DNA of 64,000 nucleotides from Prochlorococcus sp. AG-402-K04 (GCA_003216895.1 QCID01000001.1:181385-245384), one strand, 5' to 3'; positions 16,909-23,702 are shown, counted from the stretch's first letter. Translations and numbers: made by a program. Notes: generated by a model from the letters alone, not told the origin.

Positions 16909-17049
16909 TTAATGATCTGTTGAAGCCAAATAGCTATCACACAACAAGGTACCAGTACCTAAATCAAAAACATTATCCAAATTAGATAACAGCTCTTTTA
17001 GTTCTTCTCCAGTGATTCTTTTAATTTCTTGGTAAGTTTCTTTAGACAT
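16909..17049 (-). CDS. Small hypothetical protein, 46 aa
   Basis: The likely start is MSKETYQEIKRITGEELKEL (17049); a longer frame to 17145 adds a hydrophobic leader without support. The short protein ends in CDSYLASTDH. Function unknown. Confidence 0.5.
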   Translation of the reverse strand: MSKETYQEIKRITGEELKELLSNLDNVFDLGTGTLLCDSYLASTDH

Positions 17050-17339
17050 CGAAAAAAATAAAATCAGCTGCAAATTTAACCACTCCCAATCAGTCACAGA
17101 GACCGTAAAGACCGATAGGGGTAATTGCCTTTCGGCATACTTCAATAAAAAGAAATTATGTCAAGAATAAGTTTGCCGATATTAAAATTTCTAATCAATA
17201 CCACAAAGAAAATAACTATACCTATGAGTAATAGATGTTAAGTAATTATTCCTACACGGCTGGTACTAGTTTGTTCTTATATTTTTTGAACTTCTCAGGA
17301 CAACCTTCTTTTTATACTGAGCTTTAGAAGGTTGTTTCT

Positions 17340-17453
17340 TTGAATAAAAAACGTCAGCGCTCCTCCCCAGAAGCCAATCAATTGATGACCAATGCAATTG
17401 ATTGCCTGACGTACATTCATCCTAGATTTTCCTTTTCATCAATAGTTCTGTAG
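17340..17453 (+). CDS. Possible 37-aa peptide inside repeat copy 1
   Basis: A TTG-started frame begins MNKKRQRSSPEANQLMTNAI and closes before the GGGCCC terminator. It follows the first hairpin of the repeat. It may equally be the structured part of a non-coding RNA. Duplicated identically at 28406-28519. Confidence 0.3.
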   Translation: MNKKRQRSSPEANQLMTNAIDCLTYIHPRFSFSSIVL

Positions 17454-17513
17454 GACCGTACGTCTTAAGTAGGGAAACCGTAAAAAGAATAATCTCTTCT
17501 AACTAGTCATTTA

Positions 17514-17541
17514 AAAAGGGCCCGAGGGGGCCCTTTTCCTT
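17514..17541 (+). terminator. Strong terminator inside repeat copy 1
   Basis: GGGCCC-GAGG-GGGCCC followed by TTTTCCTTT on the plus strand. Upstream A residues make it partly bidirectional. It implies a transcript of about 100-280 nt starting within the repeat. Confidence 0.8.
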
Positions 17542-17715
17542 TACCGATTCTTTAGAAGCTTCTGGATATTGGTGGCCTGGGGCCAAGTGTCTAGTAGAAA
17601 GGCTTTTTTACTCCGTTAGGGCACCTAAACGATGCAGAGGAGTTTCGACTGAATTGACGCACCTATATCATTGATCCTTGTCGCATCAGACGAATAGCCT
17701 ACTTATTCATTGAGA

Positions 17716-17868
17716 ATGTTGGAGCAGGAACCAGAATTCAGTTCGCTTCTCTTAAATACTCAGGTGGAGTGTCGACCATCAATGGTGCCTCTTAACTCAA
17801 CAAACGTATCTTTGCTCTATTCGCACCTCAACGCAATCAGCCTTAATGCCCATTGCATTTCTACTTAA
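17716..17868 (+). CDS. Possible 50-aa peptide inside repeat copy 1
   Basis: An ATG frame begins MLEQEPEFSSLLLNTQVECR and ends NAHCIST. It lies between the internal terminator and the right edge of the repeat. No family or signal is recognised, and the sequence may be untranslated leader instead. Confidence 0.25.
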   Translation: MLEQEPEFSSLLLNTQVECRPSMVPLNSTNVSLLYSHLNAISLNAHCIST

Positions 17869-17922
17869 CCTGATAAAAATAGTAAGTTTGGGGTCTAGCT
17901 AAGATCTAATCAATAAATCAAT

Positions 17923-18267
17923 ATGTCAAGAGAACAAACAAGTAAACAAGATCAAATAAGCATTTTCGGTGAAATAGCTAAAGAATGTAGAACTGATAAT
18001 CAAAAAATTGAATTTTTCGATTCATCTAAGGAAGCATTTTTCACAGTTTCAAATGAATCAACAAGCTCAGTTAATAAAGATATCCCTAAAGACTTAGACG
18101 ACGGGTTTTACGTATACGCAAATATGAAAAAACTTAGCGAAACTGAGCTTGAAGAGTTAAAAAGTCTTAAATGGAAGCAATACCCAGAAAACTTTAAGAT
18201 ATTTTTATTCGATTTTTGCATTTTAAATGGTGATGCATATTCAAAATACTTCCCCAACTCAAAGTAG
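17923..18267 (+). CDS. Hypothetical protein led by repeat copy 1
   Basis: A 114-residue acidic soluble protein beginning MSREQTSKQDQISIFGEIAK, with KKLSETELEELKSLKWKQYP in the C-terminal half. No known domain. Its whole upstream region is the 683-bp repeat, so its transcription is probably driven from the repeat, as for the gene at 28993. Confidence 0.65.
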   Translation: MSREQTSKQDQISIFGEIAKECRTDNQKIEFFDSSKEAFFTVSNESTSSVNKDIPKDLDDGFYVYANMKKLSETELEELKSLKWKQYPENFKIFLFDFCILNGDAYSKYFPNSK

Positions 18268-18466
18268 TTTTAGCAATTTTCTAATACGAGCCGCTCAATG
18301 AATGAACGCAATAATTTGCTGGTCTGGCATAGGGAAAATTCCTCTAGCAAAGAATATTTAAAGACATCAGATCATATATTTATTGAATTTGGACCACAGA
18401 TATGATGTGTTATCGCAAGCAAGGTAGAAGCTTGTAAATTGAATAAATAACTCTATTTCTCACCTA

Positions 18467-18731
18467 ATGCTTGAAAGAACTGTATGTACATTTGATGTGA
18501 ATGTAACTTACGATGAATGTGAGAAAAAGTTTGACAACGACGAGGCTCCCGCGAGATCAGCCAATGGAATAAAGGTTATTTCAGAGGTGTCAGAAAATAC
18601 AATCCGGGGAAAGCGGTAGTTGAAGTAGAAGCTTTAGAGGGTGTCTTAGGGAAACATATACAAGAGAACATTCAAATATTAAAAAAAAAGGTGCAGTCAT
18701 GAGTACAGCAGAACCTAGTCTCTGGTCTTGA
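18467..18731 (+). pseudogene. Frameshifted DUF3764 gene
   Basis: The first frame, MLERTVCTFDVNVTYDECEK through ANGIKVI, is typical of DUF3764. The match then continues in a second frame (YFRGVRKYNPGKAVVEVEA and GVLGKHIQENI) and, after a run of nine A, in a third (GAVMSTAEPSLWS). Two frameshifts therefore break one ancestral gene of ~88 codons. An intact relative is at 41147-41458 and another broken one at 57425-57726. Confidence 0.75.
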
Positions 18732-18798
18732 GGATCCACATTGCTTAGGTATAAATAAAGAATCAAATCAAAAGATTAGTTTCAACTAAATCTGTACA

Positions 18799-19068
18799 AT
18801 GATTAGAAATCTGTTTTTCTTAATTCTCGGAGTATTTAGCGGTCTTTGGTTTATATGGCCTCAAATAATTACGACCAAAGGTTGGGAATGCACAAAAGAT
18901 GTTATTGCATCTTCTAATGAAGATTTAACAGATATTGAATCATTAGTTGAATCATTGCCAAACAGAATCAAATTAGGCTTGGCTATTTCCCCCCAAACAT
19001 TGCTAAAGAGAGAGAACCTTACTCGCATCGAAAAGCTCAGAATTATTGGAGATGCTTGCTTTAGATAA
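18799..19068 (+). CDS. Small protein with N-terminal membrane anchor or signal
   Basis: It begins MIRNLFFLILGVFSGLWFIW, a signal or anchor helix, followed by a ~65-residue exported domain with two cysteines (WECTKD and GDACFR) that could form a disulfide. No family recognised. An overlapping minus-strand frame is its shadow. Confidence 0.65.
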   Translation: MIRNLFFLILGVFSGLWFIWPQIITTKGWECTKDVIASSNEDLTDIESLVESLPNRIKLGLAISPQTLLKRENLTRIEKLRIIGDACFR

Positions 19069-19120
19069 TTTAAAAAGCAAATAAAATTATCATTATTAAC
19101 ATCAACAAAAAGTTGGCGTG

Positions 19121-19624
19121 TCAACTTATCAAAGCAATTGCTTCTTTTAATTCGTTCGCGTGATTGATCTCATCCTGAGCAATTTCACGTATCCTCTGAT
19201 CGTTTGGATTAACGGTTAGATACTTTGCATAAGTTTCATACGCATGCTCTTCAATTTTTATATTAATATCGTATGCATTTGATGGAGAGAGTAAGTAATA
19301 AAAAACCATTACCCAGTAATAGAAGAGCACTAAATGCCTAGCAAGAAATCGATCAACCCAATATCTATTGCCGCTTCGTGATTCCATCTCCTCTAAATGT
19401 TCCGTCTCATTGATTGCTTGGTAAAAATGAGCCTTCATAAGCTTGTTACTTAAAGGAGTCTTTAGACCAAGCGACTCTTGTAAATGCAAAACAGATAAGA
19501 AAGCAAAATAAGGGGCTCTAGCAATCACCTCAAGAACCCAAAAACGTTGAATCGGTCTACCTTCGTAAATTCGATCAAGAATACTTACGCTGAAGTCTAA
19601 AACAAATGAATTAAAACCTTTCAT
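19121..19624 (-). CDS. Plastoquinol terminal oxidase (PTOX / AOX family)
   Basis: A di-iron oxidase that passes electrons from plastoquinol to O2, relieving over-reduction of the thylakoid chain. Seen: FWVLEVIARAPYFAFLSVLHL (~28-48, first Glu ligand), INETEHLEEM (~71-80, E-x-x-H), a hydrophobic membrane-contact helix (~98-110), KIEEHAYETY and QDEINHANEL (last E-x-x-H). All expected ligand motifs are present. At 167 residues it is close to cyanobacterial PTOX length. PTOX is patchy among picocyanobacteria. Confidence 0.93.
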   Translation of the reverse strand: MKGFNSFVLDFSVSILDRIYEGRPIQRFWVLEVIARAPYFAFLSVLHLQESLGLKTPLSNKLMKAHFYQAINETEHLEEMESRSGNRYWVDRFLARHLVLFYYWVMVFYYLLSPSNAYDINIKIEEHAYETYAKYLTVNPNDQRIREIAQDEINHANELKEAIALIS

Positions 19625-19742
19625 GATTCCTTAGCTAACCATTTAAGTATAAATACTCAGCCAAGAAGTATGAGTTATAACTTATTTATTTAACTATCAA
19701 TAGCGACTGGAGCTGAATATGGAAGTACTCCGAAGATTAAAT

Positions 19743-19919
19743 CTATCTTGCTCGAACAGGTTGGTAAGCAGGAATCATCTTTCCTCCACCGAAGTCATCA
19801 TCATCATCTGGAAGCGCTCTTGAGATTAGTTCTACGAGCACTAGAGCGGCCATAGGATAGAAACACCATAAAACAGCTTTCCAGATGGGAAATGAGTCAA
19901 CTAGCTGAAGCTCAGGCAT
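19743..19919 (-). CDS. One-helix protein with Asp-rich tail, 58 aa
   Basis: It starts MPELQLVDSFPIWKAVLW, has one helix, then a tail DDDDDFGGGKMIPAYQPVR. The same tail pattern (four or five Asp, GG(G), Met) ends the small proteins at 22347-22523 and 29398-29532. Probably a thylakoid or plasma-membrane peptide with the acidic tail outside the helix. Function unknown. Confidence 0.65.
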   Translation of the reverse strand: MPELQLVDSFPIWKAVLWCFYPMAALVLVELISRALPDDDDDFGGGKMIPAYQPVRAR

Positions 19920-20101
19920 GTATCAGAAAATTGTTTGAACAAACCTAACTGATCTAAAAATATTTAGTGTTACGGTTAGCACGAAGTAATTGTTTATCTA
20001 ATCGATACTTCTGAAAAAAAAATTACTTCAAGCGGTCTAAGTTTTCCACAGCTTCAGAGTCACTAAATAACTCCAAGAACTAAATAAAAAGCAATTCCAA
20101 T

Positions 20102-20150
20102 AAAAAAGACCCTAGGTATGGTGTCCTACGGGCCTGGGTGATGGGGATCT
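20102..20150 (-). ncRNA. Putative small RNA 3' part (left arm of element A)
   Basis: On the minus strand the sequence reads AGATCCCCATCACCCAG, then a hairpin CCCGTAGG / CCTAGGG with a one-base bulge, then a run of six T. The 5' end is not defined and probably lies in the ~140 bases to the right. The first 17 bases are the exact complement of a segment of the right-arm transcript. Confidence 0.55.
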
Positions 20151-20289
20151 TATTTTTAACTGTTTTTCAACCAAATTGCAACCCCTACCATATCTGGTGT
20201 TAGAAAGATAAAAAAAACAGAAAAAATGGCCCATATCTGGAATTATTAGCTTGCGTAATATGTACACAGCGAGTAGTATTTTTAAATTA

Positions 20290-20342
20290 CTGGGTGATGG
20301 GGATCTCTCAGTATCTTCTCCCTCAAGTTTGAGGGTTTTTTT
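20290..20342 (+). ncRNA. Putative small RNA 3' part (right arm of element A)
   Basis: CTGGGTGATGGGGATCT is followed 13 bases later by the terminator CCCTCAA-GT-TTGAGGG and seven T. The transcript would start somewhere between 20150 and 20290. A short frame from ATGGGG crosses into the hairpin and is probably not translated. Confidence 0.55.
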
Positions 20343-20435
20343 ATGCCATGAATTTCTGCACATAATTTCCAAGATGGATTAAGGCAAACTCAGTGAAAAA
20401 CTGCTCTGATCATTATTTTTATCCAAATCGAGAAG

Positions 20436-20648
20436 ATGGAACAAGTAACTAATGCAATTGGTAATCCCACAGCACTCTTAGTAGAGAGAATTTTTTGGTT
20501 GGGGTTAGGTGCATTTTTAGGACTGGCAATAATTACTTCTTTACTAAGAGGATTAAAAGAAAGTAAAAACAAAACGACACCAGTTTCACCTGATCAATTA
20601 GAAAATCTTGCAAAAAAAGCGATCCAACAAAACAGTGATAGCAATTGA
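20436..20648 (+). CDS. Small single-helix membrane protein, 70 aa
   Basis: It begins MEQVTNAIGNPTALLVERIF, with a helix at ~20-42 and a polar tail containing PVSPDQLENLAKKAI. Downstream of element A on the same strand. No family recognised. Confidence 0.65.
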   Translation: MEQVTNAIGNPTALLVERIFWLGLGAFLGLAIITSLLRGLKESKNKTTPVSPDQLENLAKKAIQQNSDSN

Positions 20649-20775
20649 TATTGGTTATCAGATATTTTTATAGCCACAAACAAATTTACTTATGGTCGTT
20701 GGGGCGAGAACCGTACAATCAGCTACCACTGACTAGATGATGAGCATATATGCTTAATACAAATTCACAATAACA

Positions 20776-20856
20776 ATGAAATTAGTTCCTTACATATTCA
20801 TGGCTGTTGCTATCTTCTCAGAAGTTTCAACAATTGCTACGACTCCTATTATCTAA
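20776..20856 (+). CDS. Tiny hydrophobic peptide, 26 aa
   Basis: The frame reads MKLVPYIFMAVAIFSEVSTI then ATTPII. It vaguely resembles the first helix of SMR multidrug exporters (PYIYLGGAILAEV in EmrE) and could be a remnant of one, but it is too short to decide. Confidence 0.3.
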   Translation: MKLVPYIFMAVAIFSEVSTIATTPII

Positions 20857-20938
20857 CTGAATCTCATTAATTGAGTATTCAGACCTAACACGTTCGGGTG
20901 AACACCGACGTTAGATTGTATATAACTGATTTGCATTC

Positions 20939-21199
20939 ATGCTCAAAAAGATAATTAGGGCTTCTAGTTTTTTAGCTTTGTCTATTATTTTAGCTTCAAC
21001 AACTATCTTTTCAGGAATACCCCCTGTAGTGGCTGCCCAAATGAGTTCTGATATTGATGAAGACAACTCCATGGGTATTGTGATCGAAGAATCAAGTGAT
21101 TCCTTGAATGGTTCGAAAACTAGTGCTGCCCCAGACCTTGGAGATGATCAAGCATTTCCTTTTATTCCAGGTTTTGGTAAAAATTCCGGTAAAGACTGA
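20939..21199 (+). CDS. Secreted acidic protein with FPF tail, 86 aa
   Basis: A signal peptide (~1-33, ending PPVVAAQ) is followed by an acidic linker (MSSDIDEDNSMGIVIEE) and the tail DDQAFPFIPGFG. Two other secreted proteins in the window (29660-29905 and 33032-33292) share the signal, the acidic Met/Ser/Asp linker and a D-x-x-FPF tail. Likely periplasmic, lumenal or extracellular. Function unknown. Confidence 0.7.
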   Translation: MLKKIIRASSFLALSIILASTTIFSGIPPVVAAQMSSDIDEDNSMGIVIEESSDSLNGSKTSAAPDLGDDQAFPFIPGFGKNSGKD

Positions 21200-21301
21200 T
21201 CATCTTTTTGTTTAAAAGGATTCATTGATAATAAATTACTAATTTTTTCGAAGGCTAGAAAAAATCCACAGATATAAGTGATGGTTAGCTAAACCATTTT
21301 C

Positions 21302-21406
21302 ATGGAAAAATGGGAATCAAAAATAATTATTTTTATCATGTTTGCAGTTCTTGCAATTGGGTCAATCGCGCCATTGATCAGGATGATCAGTGATCGTATT
21401 TCCTAA
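21302..21406 (+). CDS. Small single-helix membrane peptide, 34 aa
   Basis: It begins MEKWESKIIIFIMFAVLAIG, one helix then a short basic tail. Followed two bases later by another short frame. Confidence 0.45.
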   Translation: MEKWESKIIIFIMFAVLAIGSIAPLIRMISDRIS

Positions 21407-21408
21407 GA

Positions 21409-21513
21409 ATGACTTTGCATGGACAAGCTGAGATGATTGAAGGAATTATTCCTAACATGATTACTTTTAACATTTTTGCTAGTAAATTTCTTATTTTAAA
21501 ACTGAAAGATTGA
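21409..21513 (+). CDS. Small peptide, 34 aa
   Basis: The frame reads MTLHGQAEMIEGIIPNMITF and ends LKLKD. The HGQAEMI segment is faintly Hli-like (E-x-I near a helix) but there is no ExxNGR motif. It immediately follows the previous peptide. Low confidence. Confidence 0.35.
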   Translation: MTLHGQAEMIEGIIPNMITFNIFASKFLILKLKD

Positions 21514-21531
21514 TTAATTGCTTGGATAAAC

Positions 21532-21562
21532 AAAAAAATCTAGAGATAAATCTCTAGATTTT
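21532..21562. terminator. Bidirectional terminator after hli genes
   Basis: ATCTAGAGAT-AA-ATCTCTAGAT is a perfect 10-bp stem with seven A on one side and four T on the other. It ends the minus-strand hli pair and could also end the plus-strand peptides. Confidence 0.8.
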
Positions 21563-21589
21563 ATGAAAATTGATTTAATTTAGAGCTAT

Positions 21590-21886
21590 TTAAAATATGC
21601 CAGGGATGATTTGACCAGTAGTGATATAAGCGCCAAGTAAAGCAATCATTCCAATCATTGCCCAACGCCCATTGGTCTTTTCTGCTTCCTCAGGATAGTT
21701 GGAATAGTTTTCAACTAATTGGGTTTGTACCTGGGTCGCAAACATGTTTTGCTTACCATATTCAGTAATGATCTGGTTAGAAGCAGAACTGTAAGCTGGG
21801 ATTCCTGTTGGATCAACTGATTGAACATCTGATTTATTATCAGTTGGTTCAATTGATTGATCAGAAACTTGGTTACTAGAAGTCAT
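21590..21886 (-). CDS. hli: High-light-inducible protein with long N-terminal extension, 98 aa
   Basis: The C-terminal ~38 residues are a normal Hli (EKTNGRWAMIGMIALLGAY then TTGQIIPGIF). It is preceded by ~60 polar residues rich in Gln, Ser and Thr (MTSSNQVSDQSIEPTDNKS). That extension is unusual compared with the 35-48 residue Hli proteins elsewhere in the window. It lies 8 bases downstream of another hli gene and is probably co-transcribed. Confidence 0.88.
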   Translation of the reverse strand: MTSSNQVSDQSIEPTDNKSDVQSVDPTGIPAYSSASNQIITEYGKQNMFATQVQTQLVENYSNYPEEAEKTNGRWAMIGMIALLGAYITTGQIIPGIF

Positions 21887-21894
21887 TTATTAAC

Positions 21895-22002
21895 CTAAAA
21901 AATGCCTGGAATGATTTGACCTGTTGTTGCGTAAGCACCGAAAGCAGCAATAAAGCCGATCATTGCCATCCAACCATTAAACTTTTCTGCTTCTGGAGTC
22001 AC
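21895..22002 (-). CDS. hli: High-light-inducible protein (Hli), 35 aa, GTG start
   Basis: Starting at GTG (22002) gives MTPEAEKFNGWMAMIGF ending TTGQIIPGIF, near-identical to the Hli at 12174-12281. An upstream in-frame Met at 22140 would put the regulatory repeats inside the protein, so GTG is correct. An HLR1-type array lies 27 bases upstream. Confidence 0.9.
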   Translation of the reverse strand: MTPEAEKFNGWMAMIGFIAAFGAYATTGQIIPGIF

Positions 22003-22028
22003 GAGATTAATCTCAAATAATGCGCATG

Positions 22029-22057
22029 AATGTAAAGGAAAAGTAAAGGAATGTAAA
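22029..22057 (-). promoter_or_regulatory. HLR1-type RpaB array upstream of hli pair
   Basis: On the minus strand the array is TTTACATT, CC, TTTACTTT, TCC, TTTACATT: three tandem halves at 10-11 base spacing. It aligns with the array upstream of the first hli operon. RpaB binding is inferred from the HLR1 consensus. Confidence 0.65.
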
Positions 22058-22167
22058 GGGGGCACCCGTACACAGCAAAAGTTATCAGGGTTATTAGCTG
22101 AAGCAATATTTTTTATCCACGGTCTAAATAACAATTCCACTAACTTTGTTGAACTTAATTCAACTAG

Positions 22168-22344
22168 ATGAATTTAATACCAGGTGTAGTTCTTTTCTTT
22201 GGAGCCATTGGAACTGTGGCTTTACTTGGTTGGGATACTTTCCAAAATCGTAAGCCAATTACTAAAGCTGAAATGCAGCAGTCTCGTGGAACTAGAGCAG
22301 CTAAGCCACAACAAAAGAGAAGAGGGTTATTTAACAGAGGATAA
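22168..22344 (+). CDS. Small single-helix protein with basic tail, 58 aa
   Basis: It starts MNLIPGVVLFFGAIGTVALL (one helix), then a strongly basic tail with RGTRAAKPQQKRRGLF. The tail could face nucleic acid or a negatively charged membrane surface. The next gene starts 2 bases after its stop. Confidence 0.65.
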   Translation: MNLIPGVVLFFGAIGTVALLGWDTFQNRKPITKAEMQQSRGTRAAKPQQKRRGLFNRG

Positions 22345-22346
22345 TT

Positions 22347-22523
22347 ATGGGTGAAATTCAAACATACGCTTCAAACTCAGGAGATTTTAGTTTCCTTTTC
22401 GTTCTAATTATTGTTGGGACTTATCTTCTTTATGAGGTTGGGAAGGCAATACTAGACAACAACGATGATGATGACATGGATGGAGGAATGACGATGCGTG
22501 TAGCAGATGGAGCACAGGCCTGA
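22347..22523 (+). CDS. One-helix protein with Asp-rich tail, 58 aa
   Basis: One helix (~13-32) and a tail reading DNNDDDDMDGGMTMRVADG. It matches the tails of 19743-19919 and 29398-29532. It is translated from the same transcript as the basic-tailed protein just upstream, so a basic and an acidic one-helix protein are made together. Confidence 0.65.
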   Translation: MGEIQTYASNSGDFSFLFVLIIVGTYLLYEVGKAILDNNDDDDMDGGMTMRVADGAQA

Positions 22524-22631
22524 ATTGTCTACCCAAATAATATGTACTTATTGACAACATAAATATGTCGTCTCTAAACAGGTTTAAGGGTGAATTGAAT
22601 ATATAATTAGTCATCTATTTAATTAAAAATT

Positions 22632-22769
22632 TTGAGCGAAGAAAATATCAAAAGAAAGATAGATGCTTTATTAAAAGAACTTCAGGAGAAAACAGGTGTT
22701 TCAAATGAGGAGATGGACGAATTTAGAAAAATAATGGAACTAGCAGATTTTTCACAAGACCAAGAATAA
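22632..22769 (+). CDS. Small acidic helical protein, 45 aa (TTG start)
   Basis: It begins MSEENIKRKIDALLKELQEK and continues as one amphipathic helix with EEMDEFRKIMELADFS. TTG is the only credible start. Function unknown. Confidence 0.5.
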   Translation: MSEENIKRKIDALLKELQEKTGVSNEEMDEFRKIMELADFSQDQE

Positions 22770-22798
22770 TTTATTTAAATGTCGGGATGAATGAAGGT

Positions 22799-22951
22799 TT
22801 AGCGAGATGCGAGTTTTGACCAAATAAGCAGTACCAACACGTTAAACAATCCATATCCAATAGCAATTTGAAGTTGAAAAAAATAACCAACAATCGAAGA
22901 GGATCCCACAATAATCAAACTAGTAATAAAAATATCTCTTGAAAAATTCAC
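22799..22951 (-). CDS. Small two-helix membrane protein, 50 aa (GTG start)
   Basis: It begins MNFSRDIFITSLIIVGSSS; hydrophobic segments cover ~7-24 and ~29-43. Function unknown. Confidence 0.5.
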   Translation of the reverse strand: MNFSRDIFITSLIIVGSSSIVGYFFQLQIAIGYGLFNVLVLLIWSKLASR

Positions 22952-22993
22952 CTAAAAAATCAGGCCCTATAAATATTCAGATTGAAAATAAAA

Positions 22994-23152
22994 TTATGAA
23001 AGTCGTATTTGATTTTCAATCGAGAATGCACTGCTTTTGCAGGATTCATTTCCTGCAACTTGAGAAACAGCAATAACGAGAAGACTTAGAGAACCAACCG
23101 CTAGAGAAATTGTTCTAATAGCGCTGGCTTTCTTAGAGATTTTCTTGCTCAT
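22994..23152 (-). CDS. Small protein with signal or anchor helix, 52 aa
   Basis: The preferred start gives MSKKISKKASAIRTISLAVG, a basic N-terminus before a hydrophobic helix that ends VAGNESCKSS. A longer frame from 23212 is less plausible. Function unknown. Confidence 0.5.
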   Translation of the reverse strand: MSKKISKKASAIRTISLAVGSLSLLVIAVSQVAGNESCKSSAFSIENQIRLS

Positions 23153-23302
23153 ATCAAAAAAACTTGATGTAATAAGAATATGATAACTATCCAAGCATAA
23201 AAGAGTATCCATTGATACCTAGTAGAAATAATTACCTAAAAATTATTAGAACAATTCTGAATAGAGCTAAATCAGTTGAAAGCCAGATTTTAATTGATTG
23301 CT

Positions 23303-23635
23303 TTATTTACAAGCTTGCGATGGTTGTTGAGAGCTTTCTTTCAACAGTTCAATCCAATCTTGCAAAGAATTTAATGAGTCAATATTCAATTGGTAATAAA
23401 CCCATCTACCAGTTTGCCTATCGGTAATCAAACCTGCGTCTTTTAAAACTTTTAAATGAAAAGATATTTTCGATTGCGCCAATCCAATTTCATTAATCAA
23501 ATCACAAACACATCGCTCTCCTCCTGAAAGAGACTCAATGATTTGCAATCGCAATGGATCAGATAAAGCTTTTAGCAATTTCCTGGCCATTGCATTTTCA
23601 AGAACCACTTCGCTCTTTATCGCTGTGGTCATCAC
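23303..23635 (-). CDS. arsR: ArsR-family arsenic-responsive repressor
   Basis: A 110-residue ArsR/SmtB winged helix: LLKALSDPLRLQIIESLSGG, then ERCVCDL (~40-46), the As(III)-sensing C-V-C of classic ArsR, the recognition helix AQSKISFHLKVLKDAGLI, and the wing GRWVYYQL. A third Cys sits near the C-terminus (SQACK). It is divergent from the GAPDH-arsJ operon and probably represses both it and itself until arsenite is bound. Confidence 0.93.
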   Translation of the reverse strand: MMTTAIKSEVVLENAMARKLLKALSDPLRLQIIESLSGGERCVCDLINEIGLAQSKISFHLKVLKDAGLITDRQTGRWVYYQLNIDSLNSLQDWIELLKESSQQPSQACK

Positions 23636-23702
23636 AGAAGGGAAAATATAATCACATGATAAAACAAACTTCAGAAAAGGCTTGCATCGACAAACCTCTA
23701 TA

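Larger units (their letters stand above)
17238..17920 (+). repeat. 683-bp direct repeat, copy 1
   Basis: This block recurs at 28304-28987 with, by eye, a single one-base indel (GATAAAA versus GATCAAAA). It looks richer in G+C than its surroundings and contains hairpins: ACAACCTTCT with AGAAGGTTGT, AATCAATTG with CAATTGATT enclosed by CGTCAG/CTGACG, ACGTAC with GTACGT, and a GGGCCC terminator. Its right edge stops 2 bases before the ATG of the gene at 17923; copy 2 stops 5 bases before a different gene. No transposase or terminal inverted repeats are seen. Confidence 0.92.
20095..20342 (+). repeat. ~245-bp dual small-RNA element, copy A
   Basis: Homologous, in inverted orientation, to 36895-37137: the left ~52 bases match with one mismatch, the centre is diverged but alignable, and both contain two direct copies of CTGGGTGATGGGGAT(C). 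Each end has a terminator pointing outward, so the element appears to encode two divergent transcripts from central promoters. Confidence 0.75.

Noticed and set aside
17640..17680. GGAGTTTCGACTGAATTGACGC resembling the start of a tmRNA
   Set aside because: No tag reading frame or matching 3' tRNA-like end is found in the 683-bp repeat.
20112..20372. 86-codon minus-strand frame across element A
   Set aside because: It runs through both hairpins and both 17-mers and has no protein-like features; the dual-RNA reading explains the conservation better.
20776..20856. Remnant of an SMR (EmrE-like) transporter
   Set aside because: The likeness is limited to about 15 hydrophobic residues; not enough to call a pseudogene of that family.
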